This document shows, piece by piece, positions 54,414 through 63,605 of a stretch of DNA of 64,000 nt; the stretch's first letter is position 1; every line of letters begins with the position of its first letter. Below the pieces are notes generated by a model. That model ran no database searches. It saw only the letters and a list, made by a program, of their open reading frames with translations, and had not been told where the DNA came from. Where the stretch lies: positions 1-64,000 of the forward strand of contig JALHMY010000018.1 in the NCBI GenBank assembly GCA_022843805.1, given 5' to 3'. Position numbers and translations under genes: made by a program. The stretch is from Fuerstiella sp. (lineage in GTDB: Bacteria; Planctomycetota; Planctomycetia; Planctomycetales; Planctomycetaceae).

Positions 54414-54580
54414 CAGGGGTTCATAAATCGGACGACCGCAGAAAGCGGATCTTCCCATTGGCCGCATCCGGCCATATTGCGACCGGTTGCGTAAGTGACG
54501 GCATACAAGTTGCTTCTTTGACAGCAGGCCGACACTCCGCCGCGAGTGAGCAACTCAATTGACATCTAACGAAGAAAGCA

Positions 54581-55273
54581 ATGACCATGCAATTGCTCAA
54601 GGCTCAGTGTCCTTACTGTGGGCGAGAAGTCGAAACTACCATTGAACACATTACGGGGCCAATTGTATGTCCCACCTGTGAAAAGCCGTTTGAAATGGAA
54701 ATTCCGACGACCACAGTGACGTCAGTCCGCGAAGTTTCCGATGCGAGCAATCCCAGTAAGCTTGCTACTCAGCCCGAAGAACGAACGTTATTGAAGGTTC
54801 ATCCGGTTCTCTTTCGCGCTCATCCCATCGGGACATTGTTGGTTTTTGCAGTGAGTGTCGCGTCGTTGTATGGTCTCTGGATCGCTCTCGCAAAGAATTC
54901 CACGAGTGAGCAGTCGCCGTCTCCGAATGGCACGACAATCGGATCCATCGACTGGATTCTGTGGATTTCAATCGCTGCGCTAATTGGAATGGCGCTTCTG
55001 GTCTTCTCGTGGTTTCTGCGGAGCGCTTCAATAACTCTTACGCTGACGAACAGTCGCTCGATTCTCAGAAAGGGACTGATTAGTCGAGATTCATCAGTAG
55101 TGCAACACGACGATGTTCGCAACATACAGGTTGATCAAACGATCTTTCAAAGACTGCTTGGAATCGGAGACGTCGGAATTTCCAGTTCGGGACAGGATGA
55201 ATTAGAGATCATTGTCAATAAGGTGCCAGCCCCGACTCGAATTGTCGAAATGATTCGCGAGAACCAGCGCTGA
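54581..55273 (+). CDS. Zinc-ribbon / bacterial PH domain membrane protein
   Basis: CPYCGREVE...CPTCEKPFE ribbon; two TM segments; 'ITLTLTNSRSILRKGLISRDSSVVQHDDVRNIQVDQTIFQRLLGIGDVGISSSGQDELEI' is PH (bPH_2)-like. Confidence 0.85.
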   Translation: MTMQLLKAQCPYCGREVETTIEHITGPIVCPTCEKPFEMEIPTTTVTSVREVSDASNPSKLATQPEERTLLKVHPVLFRAHPIGTLLVFAVSVASLYGLWIALAKNSTSEQSPSPNGTTIGSIDWILWISIAALIGMALLVFSWFLRSASITLTLTNSRSILRKGLISRDSSVVQHDDVRNIQVDQTIFQRLLGIGDVGISSSGQDELEIIVNKVPAPTRIVEMIRENQR

Positions 55274-55495
55274 ACAGGCCTTGATGGTTCACTGGAGCCG
55301 CATAATTCTCTGCCGGGCCGTTCAACTGCCTAAGTGGTTGATTTACGACCATCACAGGATGGCCGGATCGCGAAGGAACTCATTCTCGCTGAATCGGCAA
55401 TCTGCCCGATGCGAAATTTCTCTAATAACGGAAAAGTCTCCGCCCTATACGACAGAGAATTCTTCCATTAAGAGCTGGCCACCAAAAAGCTGCAG

Positions 55496-55800
55496 TCAAA
55501 GTTCCTGCTCTCTGGGAATGACGGCTTCCTGTGAAGTCTTCCCAAAGTCTTTGTCCAGTGTATACAGGTTGACGATCACGTCGATTGCTTTGGAATTATC
55601 GATTTCGTGCTGCAGCGTTTTTCGCAGGCAATCGCCCAGGTCCTTTGGGTCGGAGGGTGGTGCTTCAATCGCTCGGACGAGAGCATGACCACCTCAGCCC
55701 ACGACGCATACGAAAGATAGACCTGAGACTGAAACGCCTCGCGTGTCATCTGCTCGTTCAATGCTTCTTCCATCGTGTCGGAAATACGCTTCGTTTTCAT
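55496..55800 (-). pseudogene. Ferritin pseudogene (internal deletion and frameshift)
   Basis: N-terminal 'ISDTMEEALNEQMTREAFQSQVYLSYASWAEV' in one frame; C-terminal 'IEAPPSDPKDLGDCLRKTLQHEIDNSKAIDVIVNLYTLDKDF' in another; central helix B/C region missing. Confidence 0.75.
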
Positions 55801-55840
55801 GTTGGTTTTGCCTGTCTCAGTAGATGCAACCAGCTCGATT

Positions 55841-56359
55841 TCATATGAGTTTGAAATCGCAAATCCTGTGCCGTCTCGGGCTGGTCGACGATCGATGTGT
55901 CTGAGAATCTGACATGAACAACGACTGGTACAAATGAAAACGGGTCACCCATAACAGGTAACCCGCCGCGATGATTCTTCGAACGATCCGGATTTCGCAG
56001 ACTGCTGCTGCCTTCTTTCGACGGGCCGCAAAGACAAATCCAAAGCTTGCCAGACCCCACATTGCAATGGCGCCAGGCTCAGGAACTGCTGTAAACCGGA
56101 AATTGTCTGCATAGACCGTGCTACTTCCGAAAGAAGGCGACCTTGCCCCAAAGATTGCGTAAGCAATTCCGTCAGAAAAAACGGAAAGAGTTTTCATGCC
56201 GGTAAATGCCCCGAGGATCATCATTGCCTCGGGTCGGGCGACACTCTTGCACCCAGGAGATGCGCCGGAAAGTTGATGCGGAAAAACTGCGAGTTCGCCC
56301 TGCGAACAGCATTGGATAACCGACAACTCAAAATCAAGTGCTGAAAAGACACTGGACAA
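55841..56359 (-). pseudogene. Probable degraded PEP-CTERM-tagged protein fragment
   Basis: 'TVYADNFRFTAVPEPGAIAMWGLASFGFVFAARRKK' (PEP-CTERM motif ~56012-56089) but no recognisable upstream domain or signal peptide, and ~56 extra residues after the basic cluster. Confidence 0.6.
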
Positions 56360-56426
56360 AAGATATTAAAGTGATATCATTTTGCTATCTGATACTTCCT
56401 TGAACTGTTTTACAGGGGGCGCACAC

Positions 56427-57368
56427 ATGCAGGATCGAGTGATTACACCAATGGGCGGCGGGCGGGTGTTTCTTGTAATGTTGTTGTGGATGGTCGGGAT
56501 TTTGTTTTATATTGGCTGGGTGACTGAGACGCATGGGCCTTCGTTTCTACAGATCATTCTGATTCCGGTGATGATTCTCGCATGGTTCATTTGCCTGTTC
56601 GGATTTAAGGTGAATGGGCCGAACAATGCTCGGGTCGTACAGTTCTTCGGAACCTATGTGGGGACGATTCGCAACGTGGGGATCTTCTATGTGAATCCAT
56701 TTTCCACGACGTTGAACGTCTCTTTCCGGGTGCGGACGTTTGAGACGGACGTCGACCAGACGGCCGAGATCAAGGATGCGGCAGGCCATGTTCTGCGTGC
56801 GTCTCATTCGTCGTCAAGAACGCTGAAGGTCAATGACAAGGACGGGACGCCTATCGAAATCGCAGCCGTGGTGGTATGGAAGGTGGTAGATGCGGCCAAA
56901 GCAGCTTTTGTTGTTGACGACTATCAGGATTTCGTCAAGGTGCAGGCTGACTCCGCGCTCCGGACTCTCTCCAGTCAATACAGCTATGATGCGCCGGAAG
57001 CGGATGCGCATTCGTTGCGCGGTCATATCAGTGAAGTGGCGGAGCAACTGAAGAATGAACTTCACGACCGCATGCAGCAGGCGGGTGTCGAGGTTCAGGA
57101 GGCTCGGATCAGTAAGCTGGCCTACGCTCCGGAAATTGCTTCTGCAATGTTGCAGCGCCAGCAGGCTGGGGCGATCATCGCTGCTCGCTCCAGGATCGTC
57201 GAAGGGGCGGTGGGAATGGTCGAACATGCCCTTGAAATGCTGCAGGCGAAGGGTATTGTCGATCTGGACGCTGAACGTAAGGCTGCAATGGTCTGCAATT
57301 TGCTGGTGGTGTTGTGCGGACACAGCACACCCCAGCCCGTGCTCAACACCGGCACGTTGCACCATTAG
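56427..57368 (+). CDS. SPFH (Band 7) domain-containing membrane protein
   Basis: N-terminal two TMs then 'VQFFGTYVGTIRNVGIFYVNPF' and 'IEIAAVVVWKVVDAAKAAFVVDDYQDFVKVQADSALRTLSSQYSYD' typical of SPFH domain. Confidence 0.9.
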   Translation: MQDRVITPMGGGRVFLVMLLWMVGILFYIGWVTETHGPSFLQIILIPVMILAWFICLFGFKVNGPNNARVVQFFGTYVGTIRNVGIFYVNPFSTTLNVSFRVRTFETDVDQTAEIKDAAGHVLRASHSSSRTLKVNDKDGTPIEIAAVVVWKVVDAAKAAFVVDDYQDFVKVQADSALRTLSSQYSYDAPEADAHSLRGHISEVAEQLKNELHDRMQQAGVEVQEARISKLAYAPEIASAMLQRQQAGAIIAARSRIVEGAVGMVEHALEMLQAKGIVDLDAERKAAMVCNLLVVLCGHSTPQPVLNTGTLHH

Positions 57369-57515
57369 CAAACAAAGTTGAGCATGTCTCAGAGTCCGGT
57401 GGCATACCCGGTAATTGCCTCAATGGGCGTGCATCAGTTGCCTGAATCATGCACTTCGGAATGCCCGGAGTGTGCCACCTCAAGTCCCTGATATCGTTGT
57501 GAATAACGGTGACGA

Positions 57516-57695
57516 ATGCCGCGAAAAGCGTTCTTACTTCGAATTGACGAACAACTCCTCGCAGCTTTGCAGCGGTGGGCCGACGATGACTTGCGGAGTC
57601 TCAACGGACAGCTGGAGTATCTTCTTCGGCAGGCCGTCCAGAAACGCGGGGTGAAGCTGCCTCCGCCATCACCCCCGGACGAGCAGTCGAATTAA
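57516..57695 (+). CDS. Small Arc-like DNA-binding protein (59 aa) between SPFH and DUF1648 genes; absent from ORF track
   Basis: Translation [59 protein letters not shown]; ribbon-helix-helix Arc pattern. Confidence 0.8.
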   Translation: MPRKAFLLRIDEQLLAALQRWADDDLRSLNGQLEYLLRQAVQKRGVKLPPPSPPDEQSN

Positions 57696-57790
57696 TCTTT
57701 TTCCGACGACAGGCGCATCGCTCTGCAAAATAAAAAGCCTTCTCGAACGAATTGCATGTGGAAGTCAGTAGTTCAATCGGAGTTGACGAC

Positions 57791-58300
57791 ATGTTTTCAA
57801 CAATGCGTGCATTAACCCTGCTTTTCGTTCTGACAATTGTCAGTGGTGCTCAGCATGCCTGGTACTGGCCCCAGCTTCCCGATCGTATTGCCACGCATTG
57901 GGGCATTGACGGTCAGCCGAATGACTGGATGACACGTACAGCCGCAACTCTGACGCTCTGCGGACTTCAGATTGGTGTTCCGCTGTTTCTCGTCGCGGTC
58001 ACATGGCTGGCGTGTCGGATGCCTGATTCGATGTTGAACATTCCCAACAGAGAGTATTGGCTGCAGCCCGATCGGCGGGCCGTCACGCTTCAGTGGATGA
58101 AACGAATGCTCGCGTGGATCGCGGTTCTGACATCGCTTTGCATGATCGGTATCGGGCACCTGGCCTTCATTGCCAACAAAACCGGCGGCGGACTGAATGT
58201 CGGCCTCTTCTGGGCAGTTCTGGGCGCCTATCTGGCTTGTGTATTTTCGATCGCGGGACGCAGCCTTTTTCGTTTTCAAATGCCGCGATCAACAGTCTGA
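57791..58300 (+). CDS. DUF1648 domain-containing membrane protein
   Basis: 'WPQLPDRIATHWGIDGQPNDWMTR' is the DUF1648 signature; 3-4 TM segments. Confidence 0.85.
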   Translation: MFSTMRALTLLFVLTIVSGAQHAWYWPQLPDRIATHWGIDGQPNDWMTRTAATLTLCGLQIGVPLFLVAVTWLACRMPDSMLNIPNREYWLQPDRRAVTLQWMKRMLAWIAVLTSLCMIGIGHLAFIANKTGGGLNVGLFWAVLGAYLACVFSIAGRSLFRFQMPRSTV

Positions 58301-58552
58301 TCGGGGTGTCAAATGCTGTCTTTTTTGACTCGCTGACGTCCCAGTCCTCCAGGTTTACATGAGGGTTGTCGGGATTCGCTGAACACTTCGCATGACCAGA
58401 CTCACCACTTTGCGTTTTTGTTTTGCCTTGGGAGCCGGTGCAATATAGATTCAGATCCTTCATGGTCCGAGGAAACTCATGAGCTGGCGGGGATTGGAAC
58501 TCGTGTGGAATTGCTCGTCCGGAGAACGAAGTTTTGAGGAGGCCGAGTTTAC

Positions 58553-59190
58553 CCTCCTCCCCCAGCGAAGCTGGGGGAGGTCGATCGAGCGAAGCAAGAT
58601 CGGGAGGGGGCCGGTGAACAGCGGGTTTCGGGTGTTTTTGGTACGGCGTTGAGTGCAAGCCGCGGCGGGCCCTCCCCCGGCCTTCGGCCGACCCCTCCCA
58701 CTCCGCTTCGCTGCGCGGGAGGGGAGGGTTTTGAAACCTCCTCTCCCAGCAAAGCTGGGGGAGGTCGATCGAGCAATAGCAAGATCGGGAGGGGGCCGGT
58801 GAACAGCGGGTCGCGGGTGTAATTGGTACGGCGTCGAGTGCAAGCCGCGGCGGGCCCTCCCCCGGCCTGTCGGCCGACCCCTCCCACTCCGCTTCGCTGC
58901 GTGGGAGGGGAGGGTTTTGAAACCTCCTCTCCCAGCAAAGCTGGGGGAGGTCGATCGAGCGTCAGCAAGATCGGGAGGGGGCCGGTGAACAGCGGGTTTC
59001 GGGTGTTTTTGGGTCGGCGTTGAGTGCAACCCGCGGCGAACCCTCCCCCGGCCTGTCGGCCGACCCCTCCCACTCCGCTTCGCTGCGCGGGAGGGGAGGG
59101 TTTTGAAACCTCCTCTCCCAGCAAAGCTGGGGGAGGTCGATCGAGCGAAGCAAGATCGGGAGGGGGCTGGTGAACAGCGGGTTGCGGGCG
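58553..59190. repeat. Tandem array of ~186-bp GC-rich palindromic units (3 full + 1 partial)
   Basis: 'cccagc[g/a]aagctgggggaggtcgatcgagc' starts at 58561, 58745, 58931 and 59117 (periods 184, 186, 186). Confidence 0.92.
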
Positions 59191-59256
59191 TGATCGCTGC
59201 CGCCCGACGCTCACGAACACCGCTCAGAAGAACACGAGCATTAACTGACCGCCGCC

Positions 59257-59496
59257 CTAACTTCTCTGTTCGAACCATGCATGCAGTTCAACCGTGTCGC
59301 CATCGCGGTTGATCGGTACGACGGCGAGAATTCGCAATTCGGGATGCTGATCAATCCACTGTGCCAGAGTCGCTGACAGGAACTGAGCGAGCTCTCCGGT
59401 CGGTTCCCCGCGTCCCATGAGCACACGAACGAACCCCATGTGTTCTTCAATATCGATTTCAAATGATCGTTCAATCATGATTGTCTCGCTATTCAT
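59257..59496 (-). CDS. Hypothetical protein (79 aa), third gene of the MFS operon
   Basis: MNSETIMIERSFEIDIEEHMGFVRVLMGRGEP...; ATG at 59496 overlaps the stop of the small-subunit ORF (ATGA); the longer supplied ORF (59595) would overlap that gene. Confidence 0.6.
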   Translation of the reverse strand: MNSETIMIERSFEIDIEEHMGFVRVLMGRGEPTGELAQFLSATLAQWIDQHPELRILAVVPINRDGDTVELHAWFEQRS

Positions 59497-59645
59497 CTGA
59501 TCGTTGACGGCAATTGCCCGCCTGTTGCTGCTGCTTCTGACGCTCCGCTGAACAACGGTGTTGATTTTTGCACTGACTGATAGATTCCCCAGCACAACGG
59601 CAGGGTAATCCAGATCCAGGCAAAGATGAGAGTCAGTTTTTTCAT
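59493..59645 (-). CDS. MFS transporter small subunit-like membrane peptide (50 aa); absent from ORF track
   Basis: Translation MKKLTLIFAWIWITLPLCWGIYQSVQKSTPLFSGASEAAATGGQLPSTIR*; starts 3 nt after the MFS stop codon. Confidence 0.75.
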   Translation of the reverse strand: MKKLTLIFAWIWITLPLCWGIYQSVQKSTPLFSGASEAAATGGQLPSTIR

Positions 59646-59648
59646 GGG

Positions 59649-60974
59649 TCAGGCTTTTGAAGTTTCAGGGTGATGGTGCTTCGGATGAACTGGTCGCACC
59701 AGCAGATTGGCGACGAGTCCGATGATCAGCAATCCGGCCATCAGGTACATCGTGAAGTTGTAGGCTTCGGGCTTTGGCACTCCGGCTTCAATACGGGCGG
59801 TGGAGATGTAATTGACCAGACTGGGGCCGAGGATCGCAGCGACGGACCAGGCCGTGATGAGCCGACCATGAATCGCACCGATTTGGTGCGTACCAAACAG
59901 ATCACGAAGGTACGCCGGAATCGTTGCGAAACCGCCACCATACATGGTAATGATGATTGAAGTGACGATGACGAAGACGGCTCTGTTTTGCACATTCTGC
60001 GTCCACGGCACTATGCAGTACAGAATCGTCCCGAGGAGGAAATAGATGCAGTAGACGGCTTTCCGTCCGGTGTAATCGGAAACGGATGACCAGAAGAAGC
60101 GGCCCCCCATATTAAAGATGCTCAGCAGTCCGGCAAATCCGCCACCGACAGCTGCACTGACACCAAACATGTCGGAACACATTTTCGATGCCTGTCCCAG
60201 GATGCCGATGCCGGCGCTGACGTTCATGCACAATACGACCCACAGGCACCAGAACTGCGGCGTCTTCCATGCGACGTCAACGGCAACATTTGCGCTGGTA
60301 ATCATTGGATTCGCCTGCCGCCGCGGCTCCCACCCTGCCGGTTTCCAGCCCTCGGGCGGGACTCGGATACTCAATGCACCGAACAGCATGGAGACGGCAT
60401 AGAGACATGCCATAGCAATGAATGCCTCGGCGACCCCTGTCGATGTGGCTGATTTGAAATAATCCATGAGCTTCACGCCAAGAGGTGCACCGATGAGAGC
60501 ACCGCCTCCGAATCCCATGATTGCCATGCCGGTGGCCATCCCCGGACGGTCGGGGAACCATTTGATCAGCGTTGAGACGGGAGAGATGTAACCGAGTCCG
60601 AGGCCGATACCGCCGATAACGCCGTAACCGATGTAAAGCAGCCACAGCATCTTCAGCTTCACACCGATGGCGGAAATGAGCAGACCACCGCAAAAGCAAA
60701 AGCAGCTGGCCACCATCGCTTTTCGCGGCCCGCTTCGCTCGATCCACTTCCCAAACATTGCCGCCGAAATGCCCAGCATGAAGAGTGCGATGGAGTAAAT
60801 CCAGCCAACCTGGGGTATTGTCCAGCCATCCCCGGCCTGCGTGAGCGGCACATTGAAAACACTGAATCCATACACCTCGCCAATACACATGTGAACTGCG
60901 ATGGCCGCGGGTGGAACCAGCCAGCGGTTGAATCCGGGACCGGCAATGGTGGCGTCACGGGAGAGGAAAGTCAT
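59649..60974 (-). CDS. OFA-type MFS transporter (oxalate/formate antiporter-like)
   Basis: 441 aa, 12 TM; 'CIGEVYGFSVFNVPLTQ', 'GYGVIGGIGLGLGYISPVSTLIKWFPDRPGMATGMAIMGFGGGALIGAPL', 'GGGFATIPAYLRDLFGTHQIGAIHGRLITAWSVAAILGPSLVNYI'. Confidence 0.92.
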   Translation of the reverse strand: MTFLSRDATIAGPGFNRWLVPPAAIAVHMCIGEVYGFSVFNVPLTQAGDGWTIPQVGWIYSIALFMLGISAAMFGKWIERSGPRKAMVASCFCFCGGLLISAIGVKLKMLWLLYIGYGVIGGIGLGLGYISPVSTLIKWFPDRPGMATGMAIMGFGGGALIGAPLGVKLMDYFKSATSTGVAEAFIAMACLYAVSMLFGALSIRVPPEGWKPAGWEPRRQANPMITSANVAVDVAWKTPQFWCLWVVLCMNVSAGIGILGQASKMCSDMFGVSAAVGGGFAGLLSIFNMGGRFFWSSVSDYTGRKAVYCIYFLLGTILYCIVPWTQNVQNRAVFVIVTSIIITMYGGGFATIPAYLRDLFGTHQIGAIHGRLITAWSVAAILGPSLVNYISTARIEAGVPKPEAYNFTMYLMAGLLIIGLVANLLVRPVHPKHHHPETSKA

Positions 60975-61196
60975 CGTTTAAAGTCCATTATGCACAGCGA
61001 CCAATAATCGCTGTTCTGACAGACGCAGCAGACCGGCCATAACGATCGCATTACTTCCGATGGTTCCATTGCTGGAGGAAAACACGTCTCTCGCTTCGTG
61101 AAGGTATTTGTCATTGTACCGATGCCAAACTAATTCGAACATGAACTTCCTCTTTGTATCAGGTTCAACCACTTTCAAAATCCTGGCCCCACGTAG

Positions 61197-61217
61197 GCGA
61201 GTCTCTCCGAGACTCGC
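61197..61217. repeat. Short perfect hairpin gcgagtctc-tcc-gagactcgc
   Basis: 9-bp perfect arms with 3-nt loop. Confidence 0.7.
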
Positions 61218-61768
61218 GCATCCCGGCATCTTTCCACAACTCCCAAATCCCGCTGTCTCGGCGAGACGCCCCTATCGTGTCACTGTCCGTCCGCCCATTC
61301 ACTTTGATGGGTTGATTGCATGGTGTGTGGTGCCGTTGTTGAGTGACCATTCAATTGACGTAACTCTCTGTCGAGCTGTTTGTCATCGTGTTGAACTGTG
61401 TGAGAGTGCTACATTGAGAAAGTGTTTTCAGGAATTCATCCGCTCGTCGCGACCCGCAGAACGCAGGTTTCCGGCTGATTCGCTGCGATCTCAGCTCAAT
61501 GTTAACGATCTTTAAGAGGTGATTTCGCTTCTCACTGGGTTAGGTGACTCAACGAAAGTGAGATCCCCCAGAGTATACCATTCGGTAACACTATGCGTCA
61601 CCCATGTACACGACACAAAGGGGCTTCGCATGTTTCGCGTGGGATCAAACTGACGTGGGTCACAGCTTCGATGCATTAATCGCGTTTATGCCCGTCATTT
61701 TCTGGGGAGAGGATATGACCCTGCCCACTGGGCTCAGGCGATAGGCGCATTCAGATCGAAGACTTGAT

Positions 61769-62593
61769 CTAACGGACTGCATGGATTGCTTGAGCCAATT
61801 GATTGGCCGCCGATAAGAATTCGGCATACGCTTTGGGTGGTACTTGTTGAAGCTGATAGAAGACGATTAGCGTTCCATCTTCTATTACAAGCGACAGCTT
61901 TGGGTTCCGATGAAACACTTGAAGCAGTGGAGCAGCGATCATGCGTTCTGCGGCAACGGGATCAGCACTTCCGACCCGAAAACGCTTCACGAACTCCGGG
62001 GCAGCAGGCACGCTGACTTGTTGAAAGGCCCCGAAAATCTGACTGAGTAACCGATCGCCGATACCCATCGGAAAAACAAAAAGATCGGGTAGGTGCGGCA
62101 CGAGATCAGGAAACACGACCAGCGACTCATCGGACTCAAATGAAACAGCCCCATAGTCGTAAGCATAAAAATAGTCGAGTGCAAAGTGGGGCCAGTTGTT
62201 GTCGGCCGAAGCCAGCACGTTTCTTCCTTTGGCGGAAGTCGGATTCTGCATGAAGCTAATGGACTTAAGCAGTTCCATTATCGAGCTGGATGCTTTCATG
62301 GAAAATTCGAGGTGCAACGCTCCTGCGAGTTTGGCCAGATCGACACTGCGTCGGGCTCGCTTTCGGGCTCCTCGCACCAGCAAAGCAATCGCCAGGCTTG
62401 CAACAGACCAAAATGGAGCGCTCAAACCGATGGGAGCCGATATGTTGCTGTTCCTGGTGATTTGAAAGGCAACCATCGCCACCAACAATGCGGCCACAGG
62501 AAACAGGAAAATCCCCAGTATACCCAACAAAAAAAGTCGGTTGTAAAATCGATATTCCTTACGTGCTGCTTCGATGGAATGTTCCTGATTCAT
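61769..62593 (-). CDS. Hypothetical membrane protein (274 aa)
   Basis: Two N-terminal TM segments then a soluble domain; coherent coding composition. Confidence 0.7.
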   Translation of the reverse strand: MNQEHSIEAARKEYRFYNRLFLLGILGIFLFPVAALLVAMVAFQITRNSNISAPIGLSAPFWSVASLAIALLVRGARKRARRSVDLAKLAGALHLEFSMKASSSIMELLKSISFMQNPTSAKGRNVLASADNNWPHFALDYFYAYDYGAVSFESDESLVVFPDLVPHLPDLFVFPMGIGDRLLSQIFGAFQQVSVPAAPEFVKRFRVGSADPVAAERMIAAPLLQVFHRNPKLSLVIEDGTLIVFYQLQQVPPKAYAEFLSAANQLAQAIHAVR

Positions 62594-62740
62594 CGATCAA
62601 CCTACCCGAGAATTCAGATGAAAAAAGCAGAATGAGCTGAAAAAAGCCGGAAGCCAGCATTCGAAAAACAATGAGCCTGATTGCAGCTCCGCAACTGAAA
62701 CACGAAACAGGATTCTACTCGCAATTACGGAATCCCACAT

Positions 62741-63148
62741 TTACTGGTCGTGAACCACATCCTCACGTCGTTGTGCGATATGCCACAGCACACCGGCGGG
62801 ATCAACTACGTAAGCGACGCGTAGTCCCCATGGCTGAATCGCCGGAGCCTTAGGCGACGACACATGGAAGCGTTTTGGCAGATCCAGCGATTCGATGTGA
62901 GACCACCATGTATCGAGGTCGTCGACCATAAGTTGCATCATACAGTTGCTTGCCCAGTTCTCGTGAAAATGTCGTTGAAGAATGAATCCTCCACTCCCGG
63001 CTTTGAATATCGCGACCTCGCTATCCAAAGTCATTTCAAATCCCAGGGCCTGATAGAATCGCCTGGATTCTTCGAAATCCTTCGTTGGCAGAAACGGCCG
63101 CACGAGTTCTGTTCCAGTTGGCACGCCATTTGTCCTTAATGCCGACAA
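62741..63148 (-). CDS. VOC family (glyoxalase/bleomycin-resistance-like) protein
   Basis: 'VRPFLPTKDFEESRRFYQALGFEMTLDSEVAIFKAGSGGFILQRHF...DPAGVLWHIAQR'. Confidence 0.88.
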   Translation of the reverse strand: MSALRTNGVPTGTELVRPFLPTKDFEESRRFYQALGFEMTLDSEVAIFKAGSGGFILQRHFHENWASNCMMQLMVDDLDTWWSHIESLDLPKRFHVSSPKAPAIQPWGLRVAYVVDPAGVLWHIAQRREDVVHDQ

Positions 63149-63605
63149 TTAATGACGAAATTCGAATGACACGCTGGATTCTTCCGGTATCGCAGGGTGC
63201 GTTCGCATTCAGTTATTGGAAGCGTCACGTATATCACGTTATCAAACAGCCTTAGAGGTTTCAACTTGATCAGGATTGGGGTGGATTTCGTTGTTTTGAG
63301 TATGACAAGATTAGCAAACACATCGGTTTGGTAAAGTTTGACGCTGAATGTTGGCCGGGACTTGTGAGGTCCTTTTCCAGCAACCTTAATCGGTGATAAC
63401 ATGCGTAGCCCGCTGATACCCGGGATTCAATCTCAACCCCCCGGTCGGTAATCAGACCTCAGAATCGCATGGCAAAAAATGTATCAAAGTCCATCCTCAG
63501 TTAAAGCCAAGCTGGGGCTCGCTGTTGCCGAAGCGGCTGAGCGTGGATGTTGAGCGGGGAGTTGAGGGGGGCGGGGTTTGAACGAGGCAAAACGGAGGCG
63601 GCTCA

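Noticed and set aside
58553-59190. Possible CRISPR array
   Set aside because: The repeated unit is ~186 bp with no short-repeat/unique-spacer structure and no cas genes nearby.
58460-59278. 272-aa and 223-aa minus-strand ORFs with repeated 'PSFAGRGGFKTLPSRAAKRSGRGRPTGRGR' text
   Set aside because: They are translations of the 186-bp GC-rich tandem repeat, not real proteins; repeat periods divisible by 3 keep the frames open.
59257-59595. 112-aa version of the hypothetical minus-strand ORF
   Set aside because: Its first 33 residues overlap the small-subunit ORF; the internal ATG at 59496 with ATGA overlap is a better start.
61108-61515. 135-aa plus-strand ORF
   Set aside because: Spans the intergenic hairpin region and lacks coding character; likely random.
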